A stretch of 64,000 nt of DNA from Anaerolineae bacterium UTCFX1 (lineage in GTDB: Bacteria > Chloroflexota > Anaerolineae > Anaerolineales > Villigracilaceae): the NCBI GenBank assembly GCA_002050275.1, contig MWTB01000033.1:2108-66107 (forward strand), in the 5' to 3' direction. A program made the translations under genes and the position numbers. Below are positions 40,351 through 47,680 of the stretch, in pieces (within the stretch, counting starts at the first letter, position 1; every line of letters begins with the position of its first letter). The notes below the pieces were generated by a model that saw only the letters and a list, made by a program, of their open reading frames with translations, was not told the DNA's origin and ran no database searches.

Positions 40351-41064
40351 ATGTTAAGCCGTCACGACTTTCTAAAAATGATCGGGGCATTCGGTTTTGT
40401 GCTGATGCCGTTGAATAAACTGTTGCGCAAATCCACTTTCGGACTACAAGATAAAGGAGGTGGAGAATTGTACGAGGGCTTCGTACTTCTTGATCAAGAC
40501 GCTCCTATTCCCTCCTTCGTTCAAGTTGCACCGTGCCCAATTCTTTGTAATGTCGACGAATCTACATTGCTTGATCCTGAACTGGATGCGTATAAAGGGG
40601 ATATCTCTTGGTTCGATAGCATTGAAAACTTAAGAAACAATATTGATTTTCGCATATTCGTACTAGGTTCGCTACCCCATAAAATGACATTTTTACACGG
40701 ATATGTTCTGAGATTTGCAGGTTCTGGTGAAGTATGGGAAGCAAGGCTTGACTTTGGCTTCGAAAATAATCGCGAGCCGCTGATTAGTCTTTCAGCCCGC
40801 CCAATATTTGCGCGGCCATACCCAGTGTGGCCCGTTCTTACTTATCCTAAAAAAGAGCCACCTGAGATAATTCTTGATGATGAATATATTATAAGAAAAC
40901 CTAATAAAGTAGTTTTTACACCCGAGCAAGGTATCATGTTGCCAACTGATCAGGGATACACTTTGCAATGGATAAAGAGGGATGTGCTTTACACAATTTT
41001 TATGGAATACGAAGGATGGCGCGATAATGTTGAAAGTGTTGGAAAATCCCTTGTTGAAAAATAA
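40351..41064 (+). CDS. Exported protein of unknown function with a Tat-like signal
   Basis: A 237-residue protein. The N-terminus SRHDFLKMIGAFGFVLMPLN looks like a twin-arginine signal (S-R-R-x-F-L-K) in which the second Arg is His. The rest has mixed strands with two close Cys (VAPCPILCNVD) and a Pro-rich segment; I do not recognise the family. The ATG at 40351 has GAG upstream; a GTG at 40342 is also possible. It begins the second island unit, expressed from promoter 2. Confidence 0.65.
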   Translation: MLSRHDFLKMIGAFGFVLMPLNKLLRKSTFGLQDKGGGELYEGFVLLDQDAPIPSFVQVAPCPILCNVDESTLLDPELDAYKGDISWFDSIENLRNNIDFRIFVLGSLPHKMTFLHGYVLRFAGSGEVWEARLDFGFENNREPLISLSARPIFARPYPVWPVLTYPKKEPPEIILDDEYIIRKPNKVVFTPEQGIMLPTDQGYTLQWIKRDVLYTIFMEYEGWRDNVESVGKSLVEK

Positions 41065-41099
41065 AATAATTGGTTCTCAAAAATGTTAAGGAGGATAAA

Positions 41100-41660
41100 A
41101 TGGCTCTCGTAACAGTCTACGTTAAGGGTCCCATCTCGGGCACTATCACAGGCCGAAATAAGTATTGCACATTTCCCTATGCCTCTGATGTCTGTAATGG
41201 GTCAGGGAGTACTCATGGCACATGTATGAGTTCATCTAACCCGGTCGATATCGGTGGATCTGGAAACATAAACCTTCGAGTAAATTATCCCAACATATTA
41301 AGTATTGTCACCTATGTAAGCCTTTCTTGTTGTAGTTCAAGTTATGACGATAACTATAGACGAATGGTAACCGTAGAGTTGTACGGAAAATCGAATGGTG
41401 CTTGTTATATGGGATCCGTTAGGTTTGGTCATGTTGCAAGCCCAGCCGTTACTAATGGTACATTGTATAATTTGTCAAGTGGCACAAAATTGATCGGAAC
41501 GGTACCCAGTGGCAATCCTGGGAATTGTTACACTGGAGCGCATTCTCATAGGGAAAGATCGGGAGGATCAGTGGTCGCCCCATGTTGCGGCGCAACAGTC
41601 TCATCATCAACTAATATTTATAAATTTACTTGGGATAATGGAATAGTCTGTCCAACTTAA
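41100..41660 (+). CDS. Ten-cysteine protein resembling the C-terminal half of an M23 peptidase
   Basis: A 186-residue protein without signal peptide or helix. It has ten Cys, including two CC pairs (77-78 and 162-163). From about residue 105 it resembles LytM/M23 peptidases: GSVRFGHVAS (His111), NGTLYNLSSGTKLIGTVPSG, then CYTGAHSHRERSGG (His148/His150 as the HxH motif). The first zinc motif HxxxD is not found, so a zinc site would be incomplete. Many Cys suggest disulfides outside the cell, yet no export signal is visible. GGAGG precedes the ATG at 41100. It lies 35 bases after the previous gene. Confidence 0.6.
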   Translation: MALVTVYVKGPISGTITGRNKYCTFPYASDVCNGSGSTHGTCMSSSNPVDIGGSGNINLRVNYPNILSIVTYVSLSCCSSSYDDNYRRMVTVELYGKSNGACYMGSVRFGHVASPAVTNGTLYNLSSGTKLIGTVPSGNPGNCYTGAHSHRERSGGSVVAPCCGATVSSSTNIYKFTWDNGIVCPT

Positions 41661-41687
41661 TACCTGTTATTCTCGCTTGTAATGAGA

Positions 41688-41713
41688 TTTCCCCGCAATT
41701 TCCGGCGGGGAAA
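41688..41713 (+). terminator. Hairpin before the MauE-like gene
   Basis: TTTCCCCGC (41688-41696) and GCGGGGAAA (41705-41713) around an eight-base loop, followed by a T-containing stretch. It probably ends or limits the transcript of the Cys-rich gene. Confidence 0.6.
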
Positions 41714-41753
41714 TAATTTCTTAATTTTATAAAGACTTTGTAAAAGTAAACCG

Positions 41754-42337
41754 ATGATGTTTTTGAATATGGACGTACAATCTTTGATATTGACAATCTT
41801 TCGCCTGCTTCTCGGGCCAATTTTTTTAGTGTCATTTATTGGAAAAGCAAGTGAGCGCCACCACTTCATTGACGTGCTCGCAACTTTTAAATTGATTCCC
41901 AGTTCATGGCTTCAGCCAATTGCTGGTAGTCTTATTATCGGGGAATTAATAGTTGCTATCATGCTGTTGCTAGGCTGGCAAAGTCAGGCGCAGCGGCATT
42001 ATGTGGATTTCTCCTAATAATTTTTACCATTGCTGTAGGCTTGAGTTTAATGCGTAAACATACCGATTTAGAGTGCGGGTGCTTCGGGGTCAAACATAAT
42101 CAAAAAATTAGCATTAAACTCGTTAGTCGTAATTTTCTTTTGCTGACGATGGCTTTGTGTATCATGCTCTGGGGTGGTGGTTTATTAACCCTAGATAGTC
42201 GCCCGCTCATTTTCGAGAGATTGTCTATTGACGGAACATTTCTTCCACTTATGCTTACATGTCTCGGAGCATTGGTGCTCATCTTGCTTGTCAGACAATT
42301 GCTTCGTTTGGTTCTATTGATGCCTCTGGAGGAATAA
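41754..42337 (+). pseudogene. MauE-like membrane protein, interrupted by a frameshift
   Basis: Two adjoining frames make one MauE/DoxX-type protein. The first (41754 to about 41990) gives FRLLLGPIFLVSFIGKASERHH and PIAGSLIIGELIVAIMLLLGW, then runs into a stop at 42015-42017. One base out of phase, near 41985-41995, the reading continues AAALCGFLLIIFTIAVGLSL and KHTDLECGCFG, the CGCFG redox motif of MauE, down to 42337. The four-helix MauE protein helps form disulfides in methylamine dehydrogenase maturation. Either the gene is broken or the sequence carries a one-base error in CAGGCGCAGCGG. Confidence 0.78.
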
Positions 42338-42546
42338 TGACTGGTTTTTGGCTTGTGAGCTATATCGTGTTATGGCTACTTGTGATTGTGGGTGGTTTAA
42401 TAATAATTGCTTTGGCTCGTGAAGTAGAGACTTTACATAACCACGTGGAGTTTTTATTACCTTATTTATCCAAAACCGTTTCGGACAGTCCGGTGCGCGG
42501 TGAACAAGAAAGCGAAAGAGATGATGCTATCAAAACATCAACTTAG
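42337..42546 (+). CDS. MauD-like N-terminal membrane stub
   Basis: A 69-residue protein with one transmembrane helix (FWLVSYIVLWLLVIVGGLIIIALAREVETLHN) and a short charged tail. The opening is that of MauD, in which this helix anchors an extracytoplasmic thioredoxin domain. Here the thioredoxin part with CxxC is absent. The ATG overlaps the stop codon of the MauE-like frame (TAATG), so the two were built to be translated together. It is either a truncated gene or a minimal partner. Confidence 0.65.
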   Translation: MTGFWLVSYIVLWLLVIVGGLIIIALAREVETLHNHVEFLLPYLSKTVSDSPVRGEQESERDDAIKTST

Positions 42547-43789
42547 TATATTACTGATAGTTACTTTTATTGTATTATTCTTAACCGAAACTTGTGCGAT
42601 CCCCAATTCGTCTAGGGTAATAATACAAACGATAACGCATACGCCTTATCCAACAGGAACTTTAAGTCTCCATATTATTGAACCCTTGGTTAATAGTCCG
42701 CGATTACGCTTCGACAGTTGGTCACCAGATAGCCGCTGGATTGCGTATTGGTTTGCAGATGGAGACAATTTGCCCGCTCATCTTGCATTCGTGGAAGCTC
42801 AGTCAGGTAAAGTTTGTGAGCACGAAGAAGTTGATTCTGTTGATATTTTTAGCGGCAATGTGCTTTGGGTGGAAGGTAATACTCCAATTACTGTTCAGAA
42901 TTCGGGAAAAGTTGCTTTTAGCGGCGTACCTTGTGAGACATTCCCTTCAGTTGATAGTTCTGCAATCTTTGAAAAAGAAGAAGGTCGACTCTCGCCAAAT
43001 GGTCGCTATCGTGCGGACACAAGTGTCAGTGACTGGGAAGGGGAACTTATACACAATGTTACAACGATCACCGAGATTTCGACGGACCAGATCGTTGCCT
43101 CTTTAAAATGGGATGGTAGTCCTCACGCGTGGGCTGAGAGTGGATGGCTCAACAATGAATTGTATCTTGTTGGACTTGATGTTGATCGAGGAGCGTTATA
43201 TGTATCCGCCCCTGAGGGTAAGGTGGGTAGTGTAGTACATGATCTGATGGGGTTGAATGTTCAGAATGTAGGATATGTCACTCATGTTGCCCGTTATACT
43301 AACTTGGCTACAGGTGAGTATCATCTGCTCTTTGAACTATGGAATGGTCCTCCGGGTTCGCCGCTTTTACTCTATCATAGTGAGTTGGATATTGTTGAGG
43401 AACTTCCTTTTTATAGATCTTGGATTGTCAACGGCTCAGGTATCTCATCTGATGGAGAGTGGCTTTTCCTGAGTTACCCCGCATCAAAACTAAGTGACGA
43501 AATTCCCGATTTCTGGATTCGTGCTCTTGATCCTCCCGATAGAACGGCTTTGAAGTTGGCAGAAGGGAAGGGATTCGCAGGCTTTTCTGAGGAATCTAGT
43601 AAAATGGTTTTTGTGGACAAAGGAGTAGTAGATATTTTGGATTTCCCAGGCGGCGAGACATTTGGCATATGGCAGGCACCGGGCTACCAGATTGACCGTG
43701 CTTGGTGGTCGTCGGATGGTAAATATTTGGCGGTGCAAGGATTTGGCATAGAGTCCGACTCGCAGACATTATTTGTTATCGAACCATAA
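42521..43789 (+). CDS. Secreted beta-propeller protein (TolB/WD40-like)
   Basis: A 422-residue protein with an N-terminal export helix (SILLIVTFIVLFLTETCA) and repeated strands of a TolB-like propeller: DSWSPDSRWIAYW, GRLSPNGRYRADTSVS, GISSDGEWLFLSYPAS, GFSEESSKMVFVDKG, WWSSDGKYLAVQG. The motif S.DG.W/Y..... repeats about every 50 residues. No enzyme motif is seen. Its start lies within the end of the MauD-like stub (26 bases overlap). It is the last gene of the A/T-rich island. Confidence 0.72.
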   Translation: MMLSKHQLSILLIVTFIVLFLTETCAIPNSSRVIIQTITHTPYPTGTLSLHIIEPLVNSPRLRFDSWSPDSRWIAYWFADGDNLPAHLAFVEAQSGKVCEHEEVDSVDIFSGNVLWVEGNTPITVQNSGKVAFSGVPCETFPSVDSSAIFEKEEGRLSPNGRYRADTSVSDWEGELIHNVTTITEISTDQIVASLKWDGSPHAWAESGWLNNELYLVGLDVDRGALYVSAPEGKVGSVVHDLMGLNVQNVGYVTHVARYTNLATGEYHLLFELWNGPPGSPLLLYHSELDIVEELPFYRSWIVNGSGISSDGEWLFLSYPASKLSDEIPDFWIRALDPPDRTALKLAEGKGFAGFSEESSKMVFVDKGVVDILDFPGGETFGIWQAPGYQIDRAWWSSDGKYLAVQGFGIESDSQTLFVIEP

Positions 43790-43797
43790 TATATTTC

Positions 43798-45348
43798 CTA
43801 CTCTAAATACTCTGTTCCTCCTTCAAGAATAAATCGAATCACCATATCGTTGACGATCCACTCGATGGGCGCGTGGTCGTCGGTGAAGACGGTGGTTGGC
43901 TCGAATCCAGTTTTGAGGTTCGCGAAGGTCACCTGCATGGTGGTGATGAGCAACGGATTGACAGTTGTATCACTTGATAATGCCAGCAAATTCATCGCAA
44001 AGTTTTCAGGGTTGGTTTCCTGCTTAGTGGCGAAGATCATTGTGTTGAGCGAACCGGGGATATCCACCGTGTAAATGGAAGGGAAGACAGTCGCCATCGT
44101 GGTAGCGAGTCCGTTGATGAGGCGGCGGTCACCGGGGACGGAGGCGGAGTTGATGGTGAGTACCCCGTTCTCCGTCAGATGTGAGGCGCAGCTCTCGAAG
44201 AACTCCTGTGTCGTCATGTGCGGAGGAATGTACGGCGGGCGGTACGCGTCTACGGCGATGATGTCATATTTCTGTTCGCTTCGTTCGAGGTTGAGACGTC
44301 CATCGCCAATGATGACGTTCAGGTTCGACATGTTCATGTCGAAATATTTTCGTCCCACCTCGACGATCTTCGGGTCGAGTTCGTAACCGTCAATAGAAAT
44401 GTTTTCGTAGACGGCGGTCATCTGCCGCGCGGTCGTCCCTGCCGCGAGACCGACGATGGCGACGCGTTTTATATCGGATGGTTTGCGGTTTGCGTAAAAA
44501 TACGGGCTGACGAGGAACTGATCCCACGGTCCGTTGTATTGCAGGGTGTCGGGATGATAGATCGAGTGAACGCCTTGTCCCTCGTTGAGACGCAGGATCG
44601 TGAAGCCGTTTTGATTCAACACTTCGATGTAGTTGTACGCCGACTCGGTTTCGTAAATTTGCGCCACATTCGTTTTCAGGGATTGATTCGAGGTGAGCAA
44701 CGCCAGCGCAACCAATACGAACGGCATCCAAATATGTTTGAGCATGTCGCGTTGACTGGCAAAGCGCGCCAAGCCAACGAGCGCGACCAGCAGAAGGATC
44801 ATGCTGAATAATAAAAACGTGTTCTTTGTTCCAATTGCGGGGATGGTGACGAGGGTCGGTAAGAATGTCCCGATGAATGAACCGAGCGTTGAGATCGCGT
44901 AGATTTGACCCGACGTTTGTCCCGCGCGCGAGGTGTCGTCCACTGTGAGGCGAATCGCGTACGGGGAGATCGTTCCCAGTAATGTGATAGGGATGATGAA
45001 CAAAATCAACACTGCGGCGAACGATGCGCCGAGGATTCCGACTTGCAACGAGTCGAACGCGGTTGCAGCGGCACGTAAAACGGGACTCGCAATGTAGGGA
45101 ACAAGTCCCAGCGTGAACGCTCCCCACGCAAGGACGCGATACATCGCTGCGAGAGTCGGGTTCGCGTCTGCCCATTTGCCGCCGATGAAATATCCAAGCG
45201 TGAGGTAGATAAGGATCAGCCCGATGATACTTGCCCAAACGATGTTGCTCGTGCCGAACACGTTGCCGATGAGCCGTCCCGCCGCGAGTTCGGCGGCGAG
45301 TGTGGTCATACCTGAAATGAAGACGGTGAAGAGGAGGTATTTTTTCAT
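43798..45348 (-). CDS. Membrane-fused spermidine-synthase-like protein
   Basis: A 516-residue protein. Residues about 1-215 form seven or so transmembrane helices (GMTTLAAELAAGRLIG, LGYFIGGKWADANP). From about 270 there is a class I methyltransferase-fold domain of the spermidine synthase type: VAIVGLAAGTTARQM, IDGYELDPKIVEVGRKYF, IIGDGRLNLERSEQKYDIIAVDAYRPPYIPPHMTT. Fusions of this kind are common in environmental bacteria, and their substrate is unproven. A TATAAT lies 9 bases before the ATG on the minus strand. Confidence 0.85.
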   Translation of the reverse strand: MKKYLLFTVFISGMTTLAAELAAGRLIGNVFGTSNIVWASIIGLILIYLTLGYFIGGKWADANPTLAAMYRVLAWGAFTLGLVPYIASPVLRAAATAFDSLQVGILGASFAAVLILFIIPITLLGTISPYAIRLTVDDTSRAGQTSGQIYAISTLGSFIGTFLPTLVTIPAIGTKNTFLLFSMILLLVALVGLARFASQRDMLKHIWMPFVLVALALLTSNQSLKTNVAQIYETESAYNYIEVLNQNGFTILRLNEGQGVHSIYHPDTLQYNGPWDQFLVSPYFYANRKPSDIKRVAIVGLAAGTTARQMTAVYENISIDGYELDPKIVEVGRKYFDMNMSNLNVIIGDGRLNLERSEQKYDIIAVDAYRPPYIPPHMTTQEFFESCASHLTENGVLTINSASVPGDRRLINGLATTMATVFPSIYTVDIPGSLNTMIFATKQETNPENFAMNLLALSSDTTVNPLLITTMQVTFANLKTGFEPTTVFTDDHAPIEWIVNDMVIRFILEGGTEYLE

Positions 45349-45357
45349 TGAGGAGGG

Positions 45358-45363
45358 ATTATA
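45358..45363 (-). promoter_or_regulatory. -10 box close to the start of the spermidine-synthase-like gene
   Basis: TATAAT on the minus strand ends 9 bases before the ATG at 45348. The short leader (CCCTCCTCA) has no ribosome binding site. Confidence 0.5.
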
Positions 45364-45380
45364 CAGTAATTGGTAAGCCT

Positions 45381-45400
45381 GCCCTGAGCTTGTTGAAGGG
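45381..45400 (+). repeat. Dispersed 20-bp repeat
   Basis: GCCCTGAGCTTGTTGAAGGG differs by one base from the copy inside mnmA (23778-23797). A purine-rich GAGATTGGAGATTAGAG stretch follows at 45440-45470. Confidence 0.85.
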
Positions 45401-45450
45401 TGGTAATTGAGGGGGAGAAATGGAGGATTAGAGAATTTTGAGATTGGAGA

Positions 45451-45479
45451 TTAGAGACTGGAGATTGGCAGGTTATACT
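45451..45479 (+). promoter_or_regulatory. Promoter of the PaiB gene
   Basis: TTAGAG (45451-45456), 17-base spacer, TATACT (45474-45479), then AAGGAG before the ATG at 45500. Confidence 0.5.
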
Positions 45480-45499
45480 GAGCCTAATCAAGGAGAAAA

Positions 45500-46114
45500 A
45501 TGTATACACCGAAGTTGTATCGTGAAGAAGATCGAACCAAGATCGTTGAGTTTATGCGCCAGAACGAGTTTGCGATTCTGGTGACATATGATGGCGAGAA
45601 GCCGACGGCGAGTCACTTGTTGGTGGAGGTCTTTGAGGAAGGCGAGCGGATTTTCATCAACGGGCACATGTCGCGGACGAATCCGCTTTGGAAGACGTTT
45701 GAAGAGAACGAAGAGGTTTTGACCATCTTTCACGGTCCGCACACGTACATTTCGCCCACGTGGTACAACCACGTCAACGTGCCAACGTGGAATTATCAAG
45801 CGGTGCATGTGTATGGTAAGCCGCGAATCGTCGAAGAGCATGACGAGGCGTATCAAATTCTCAAGCGGTTGGTTGATCGCTACGAGGCAGCGAGTCATTA
45901 CAAGATGGAGACCCTACCGCAGGATTTTGTGGCGAAGGAAATCAAAGGCATCGCCGCATTTCAGATCGAGGCGACGAGGATCGAGGCAAACTATAAGTTG
46001 AGCCAGAATCGCAATGACGAAGATTATCGAAATATCGTTGTGCAACTCGAAGCGCGGGAGGACGAAATGTCGCATGGGGTGGCGGAGGCGATGAAGAAGC
46101 AACGCTCGCGTTGA
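45500..46114 (+). CDS. FMN-binding PaiB-family protein
   Basis: A 204-residue split-barrel flavin-binding protein. The family pattern is clear: MYTPKLYREEDRTKIVEFMR, FAILVTYDGEKPTASHLL, INGHMSRTNPLWKTF, TIFHGPHTYISPTWY and VPTWNYQAVHVYGKPRIV. In Bacillus, PaiB is linked to repression of sporulation and degradative enzyme genes; others may be oxidoreductases. AAGGAG precedes the ATG. A palindromic element follows the stop codon. Confidence 0.93.
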   Translation: MYTPKLYREEDRTKIVEFMRQNEFAILVTYDGEKPTASHLLVEVFEEGERIFINGHMSRTNPLWKTFEENEEVLTIFHGPHTYISPTWYNHVNVPTWNYQAVHVYGKPRIVEEHDEAYQILKRLVDRYEAASHYKMETLPQDFVAKEIKGIAAFQIEATRIEANYKLSQNRNDEDYRNIVVQLEAREDEMSHGVAEAMKKQRSR

Positions 46115-46120
46115 TTCTTC

Positions 46121-46206
46121 ATCACTGCGAGGAGGCGCAGCTTGACGAAGCAATCCCCGTCACGGTATTGGAGATTGCCTCGACACTTCGTGGCTCGTAA
46201 TGACGG
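46121..46206. repeat. Diverged palindromic intergenic element
   Basis: Imperfect arms beginning TCACTGCGAGGAGGCGCAG and ending TTCGTGGCTCGTAATGACG share TGCGAG, GAAGCAATC, GATTGC and AATGAC with the perfect element at 26518-26587. It looks like an older copy of the same family. Confidence 0.65.
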
Positions 46207-46241
46207 ATAGTCGGATTTTCTATGGTAAAATCTCGCCCGCT

Positions 46242-46763
46242 ATGGTTGAGCCAGAAGAATTGCCAGAGTTCGAACCTTCGCAGATGGCGAACATCACGCA
46301 CGCAGATGTTCAATCTGTTCACGCGGAGTTGGTGCGGATGCATCAAGCCGACGCGGAGACGATCACTGCCGATGAAGTGGAATTGCACCAGAGCGCGGCT
46401 GGCAACGTGAAGGCGACCCTGGTCTATGCGCGACAAAGCGCGTTGGGAGCTGTTCGCGCGGAGAATGTCTCGGTCGAGCAGAGCGCGGCGAGCCTCATCC
46501 AAGCAGAGAGCGTTTCGACGGATAGTTGCGTCGGCATCCTTGCGGCGGGTAATGTGGAAATCCGACACGGCACGGTTGGCTATATGACGGCGCGCGAGGT
46601 CCGTGCGGAGAACGTTCGCACGACCCTGTTGTTGGCGCGGAACGTGCAGGGTGACGTTACGACGATACTGGATGCGCGCGGCGCGTTGATCGCCGGGCTG
46701 GTTGGCGGACTGTTCGGTGGGTTAATGTTATTATTGGGTCGCTTTTTATTGCGGCGAAATTAA
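46242..46763 (+). CDS. Tail-anchored protein with seven 15-residue repeats
   Basis: A 173-residue protein. An acidic head (MVEPEELPEFEPSQ) is followed by seven tandem units at about residues 28-131: AELVRMHQADAETIT, ADEVELHQSAAGNVK, ATLVYARQSALGAVR, AENVSVEQSAASLIQ, AESVSTDSCVGILA, AGNVEIRHGTVGYMT, AREVRAENVRTTLLL. The period of 15 with regular Ala, Val and Ser/Ala suggests a small beta-solenoid. A C-terminal helix (ALIAGLVGGLFGGLMLLLGRFLL) and RRN end would anchor it in the membrane with the solenoid in the cytoplasm. No family is recognised. The start at 46242 has a TAAAAT 10 bases upstream; an ATG at 46200 lies inside the repeat element. Confidence 0.75.
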   Translation: MVEPEELPEFEPSQMANITHADVQSVHAELVRMHQADAETITADEVELHQSAAGNVKATLVYARQSALGAVRAENVSVEQSAASLIQAESVSTDSCVGILAAGNVEIRHGTVGYMTAREVRAENVRTTLLLARNVQGDVTTILDARGALIAGLVGGLFGGLMLLLGRFLLRRN

Positions 46764-46821
46764 AACGAATGTACCAGCGACGGTTGTCGCTGTCGCAGAA
46801 ATTTATTTCATAGAGCGAAGG

Positions 46822-46892
46822 TAACCCCCCTCACTCCTTCCATTTTCCGCAAACTTCAGTGGAAAATGGAGGGATGAAAAAAGGGGAGGTGA
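46822..46892 (+). promoter_or_regulatory. Hairpin-rich leader of the L25 gene
   Basis: CCATTTTCC and GGAAAATGG pair around a 12-base loop and extend on both sides with CTCC/GGAG-type pairs, just upstream of the ribosome binding site of the L25 gene. Ribosomal protein genes are often self-regulated through such leaders; here that is inference. Confidence 0.45.
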
Positions 46893-46912
46893 GAGGCGCT
46901 CGAGGAGAAACG

Positions 46913-47587
46913 ATGGAGAAAGTTGTACTACAAGCGGAAAAGCGCGAGACGATCGGCAAACAGGTCAAAACGTTGCGCCGCGATGGGAAATTGCCGGCGG
47001 TCATTTACGGTCGTCATATTAAGCCGGTCAGCATTAATTTGGATGCGCATAGCGCTTCGTTAACGCTGAGCAAGATCTCATCCTCTAGTTTTGTGACGAT
47101 CAGTTTGGGAGGCGAAGAACATCTTGTGTTGGTGCGCGAGAAGCAACGCGACTATATCAAAAACCGCCTTCTACACGTGGACTTTTTGGCGGTTTCGCAG
47201 AACGAGAAACTGCGCGCTTCCGTTAGCATTCAGTTAACGGGCGCTTCGTTGGCGGTAAAAGACTTTAGCGCCGTATTGGTGCAAAACCTCGAATCGCTTA
47301 ATGTGGAGTGTTTGCCAGCCGACCTCCCCGAACGGGTTATCGTGGATATTGCCATTCTCGAAAAGATCGGCGACGGTGTGCGCGTTAAAGACCTTAAACT
47401 CTCAGATAAAATCCGCGTGATCGAAGATCCTGAGACTATGATCGTCGTGGCGACTCCGCCGAAGATCGAGGAAGATGCGGCGGCAGGCGCAGAAGGCGCG
47501 GTTGCGGCGGGAACTCCTTCATCCTCCGAGCCTGAGTTGTCTGTAGAGCGCGGCAAGAAAGACGAAGAAGGTTCTGAAAACAAGTAA
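46913..47587 (+). CDS. rplY: Ribosomal protein L25 (general stress protein Ctc)
   Basis: A 224-residue long-form L25, the 5S rRNA-binding protein of the large subunit. The N-terminal domain has LQAEKRETIGKQVKTLRRDGKLPAVIYG, and the C-terminal TL5/Ctc beta domain follows (VDFLAVSQNEKLRASVSIQL, PADLPERVIVDIAILEKIGDGV). An acidic Ala/Glu tail closes it. The ATG at 46913 follows GAGGAG; an ATG at 46859 in frame is in the leader hairpin. Confidence 0.93.
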   Translation: MEKVVLQAEKRETIGKQVKTLRRDGKLPAVIYGRHIKPVSINLDAHSASLTLSKISSSSFVTISLGGEEHLVLVREKQRDYIKNRLLHVDFLAVSQNEKLRASVSIQLTGASLAVKDFSAVLVQNLESLNVECLPADLPERVIVDIAILEKIGDGVRVKDLKLSDKIRVIEDPETMIVVATPPKIEEDAAAGAEGAVAAGTPSSSEPELSVERGKKDEEGSENK

Positions 47588-47603
47588 TCTAATCTCTATG
47601 ATT

Positions 47604-47635
47604 AAAAACTTCCCGGCGGCTGCCGGGAAGTTTTT
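47604..47635. terminator. Strong bidirectional terminator after L25
   Basis: AAAAACTTCCCGGC (47604-47617) and GCCGGGAAGTTTTT (47622-47635) around a four-base loop. It separates the L25 gene from the convergent Nudix gene. Confidence 0.92.
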
Positions 47636-47680
47636 AATTCCTTTGCTTTGAATTGCAACGTTGATTTTTGAGGTACTGTC

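Noticed and set aside
38473-43789. The island as a methylamine dehydrogenase cluster
   Set aside because: MauE- and MauD-like parts and a propeller are present, but no recognisable small subunit, MauG or amicyanin is found, and MauE is frameshifted. Only the similarity in parts is kept as a finding.
45423-45470. Purine-rich GAGATTGGAGATTAGAG tandem as a CRISPR or coding repeat
   Set aside because: Units are short and uneven with no spacers. It is simple sequence in a promoter region.
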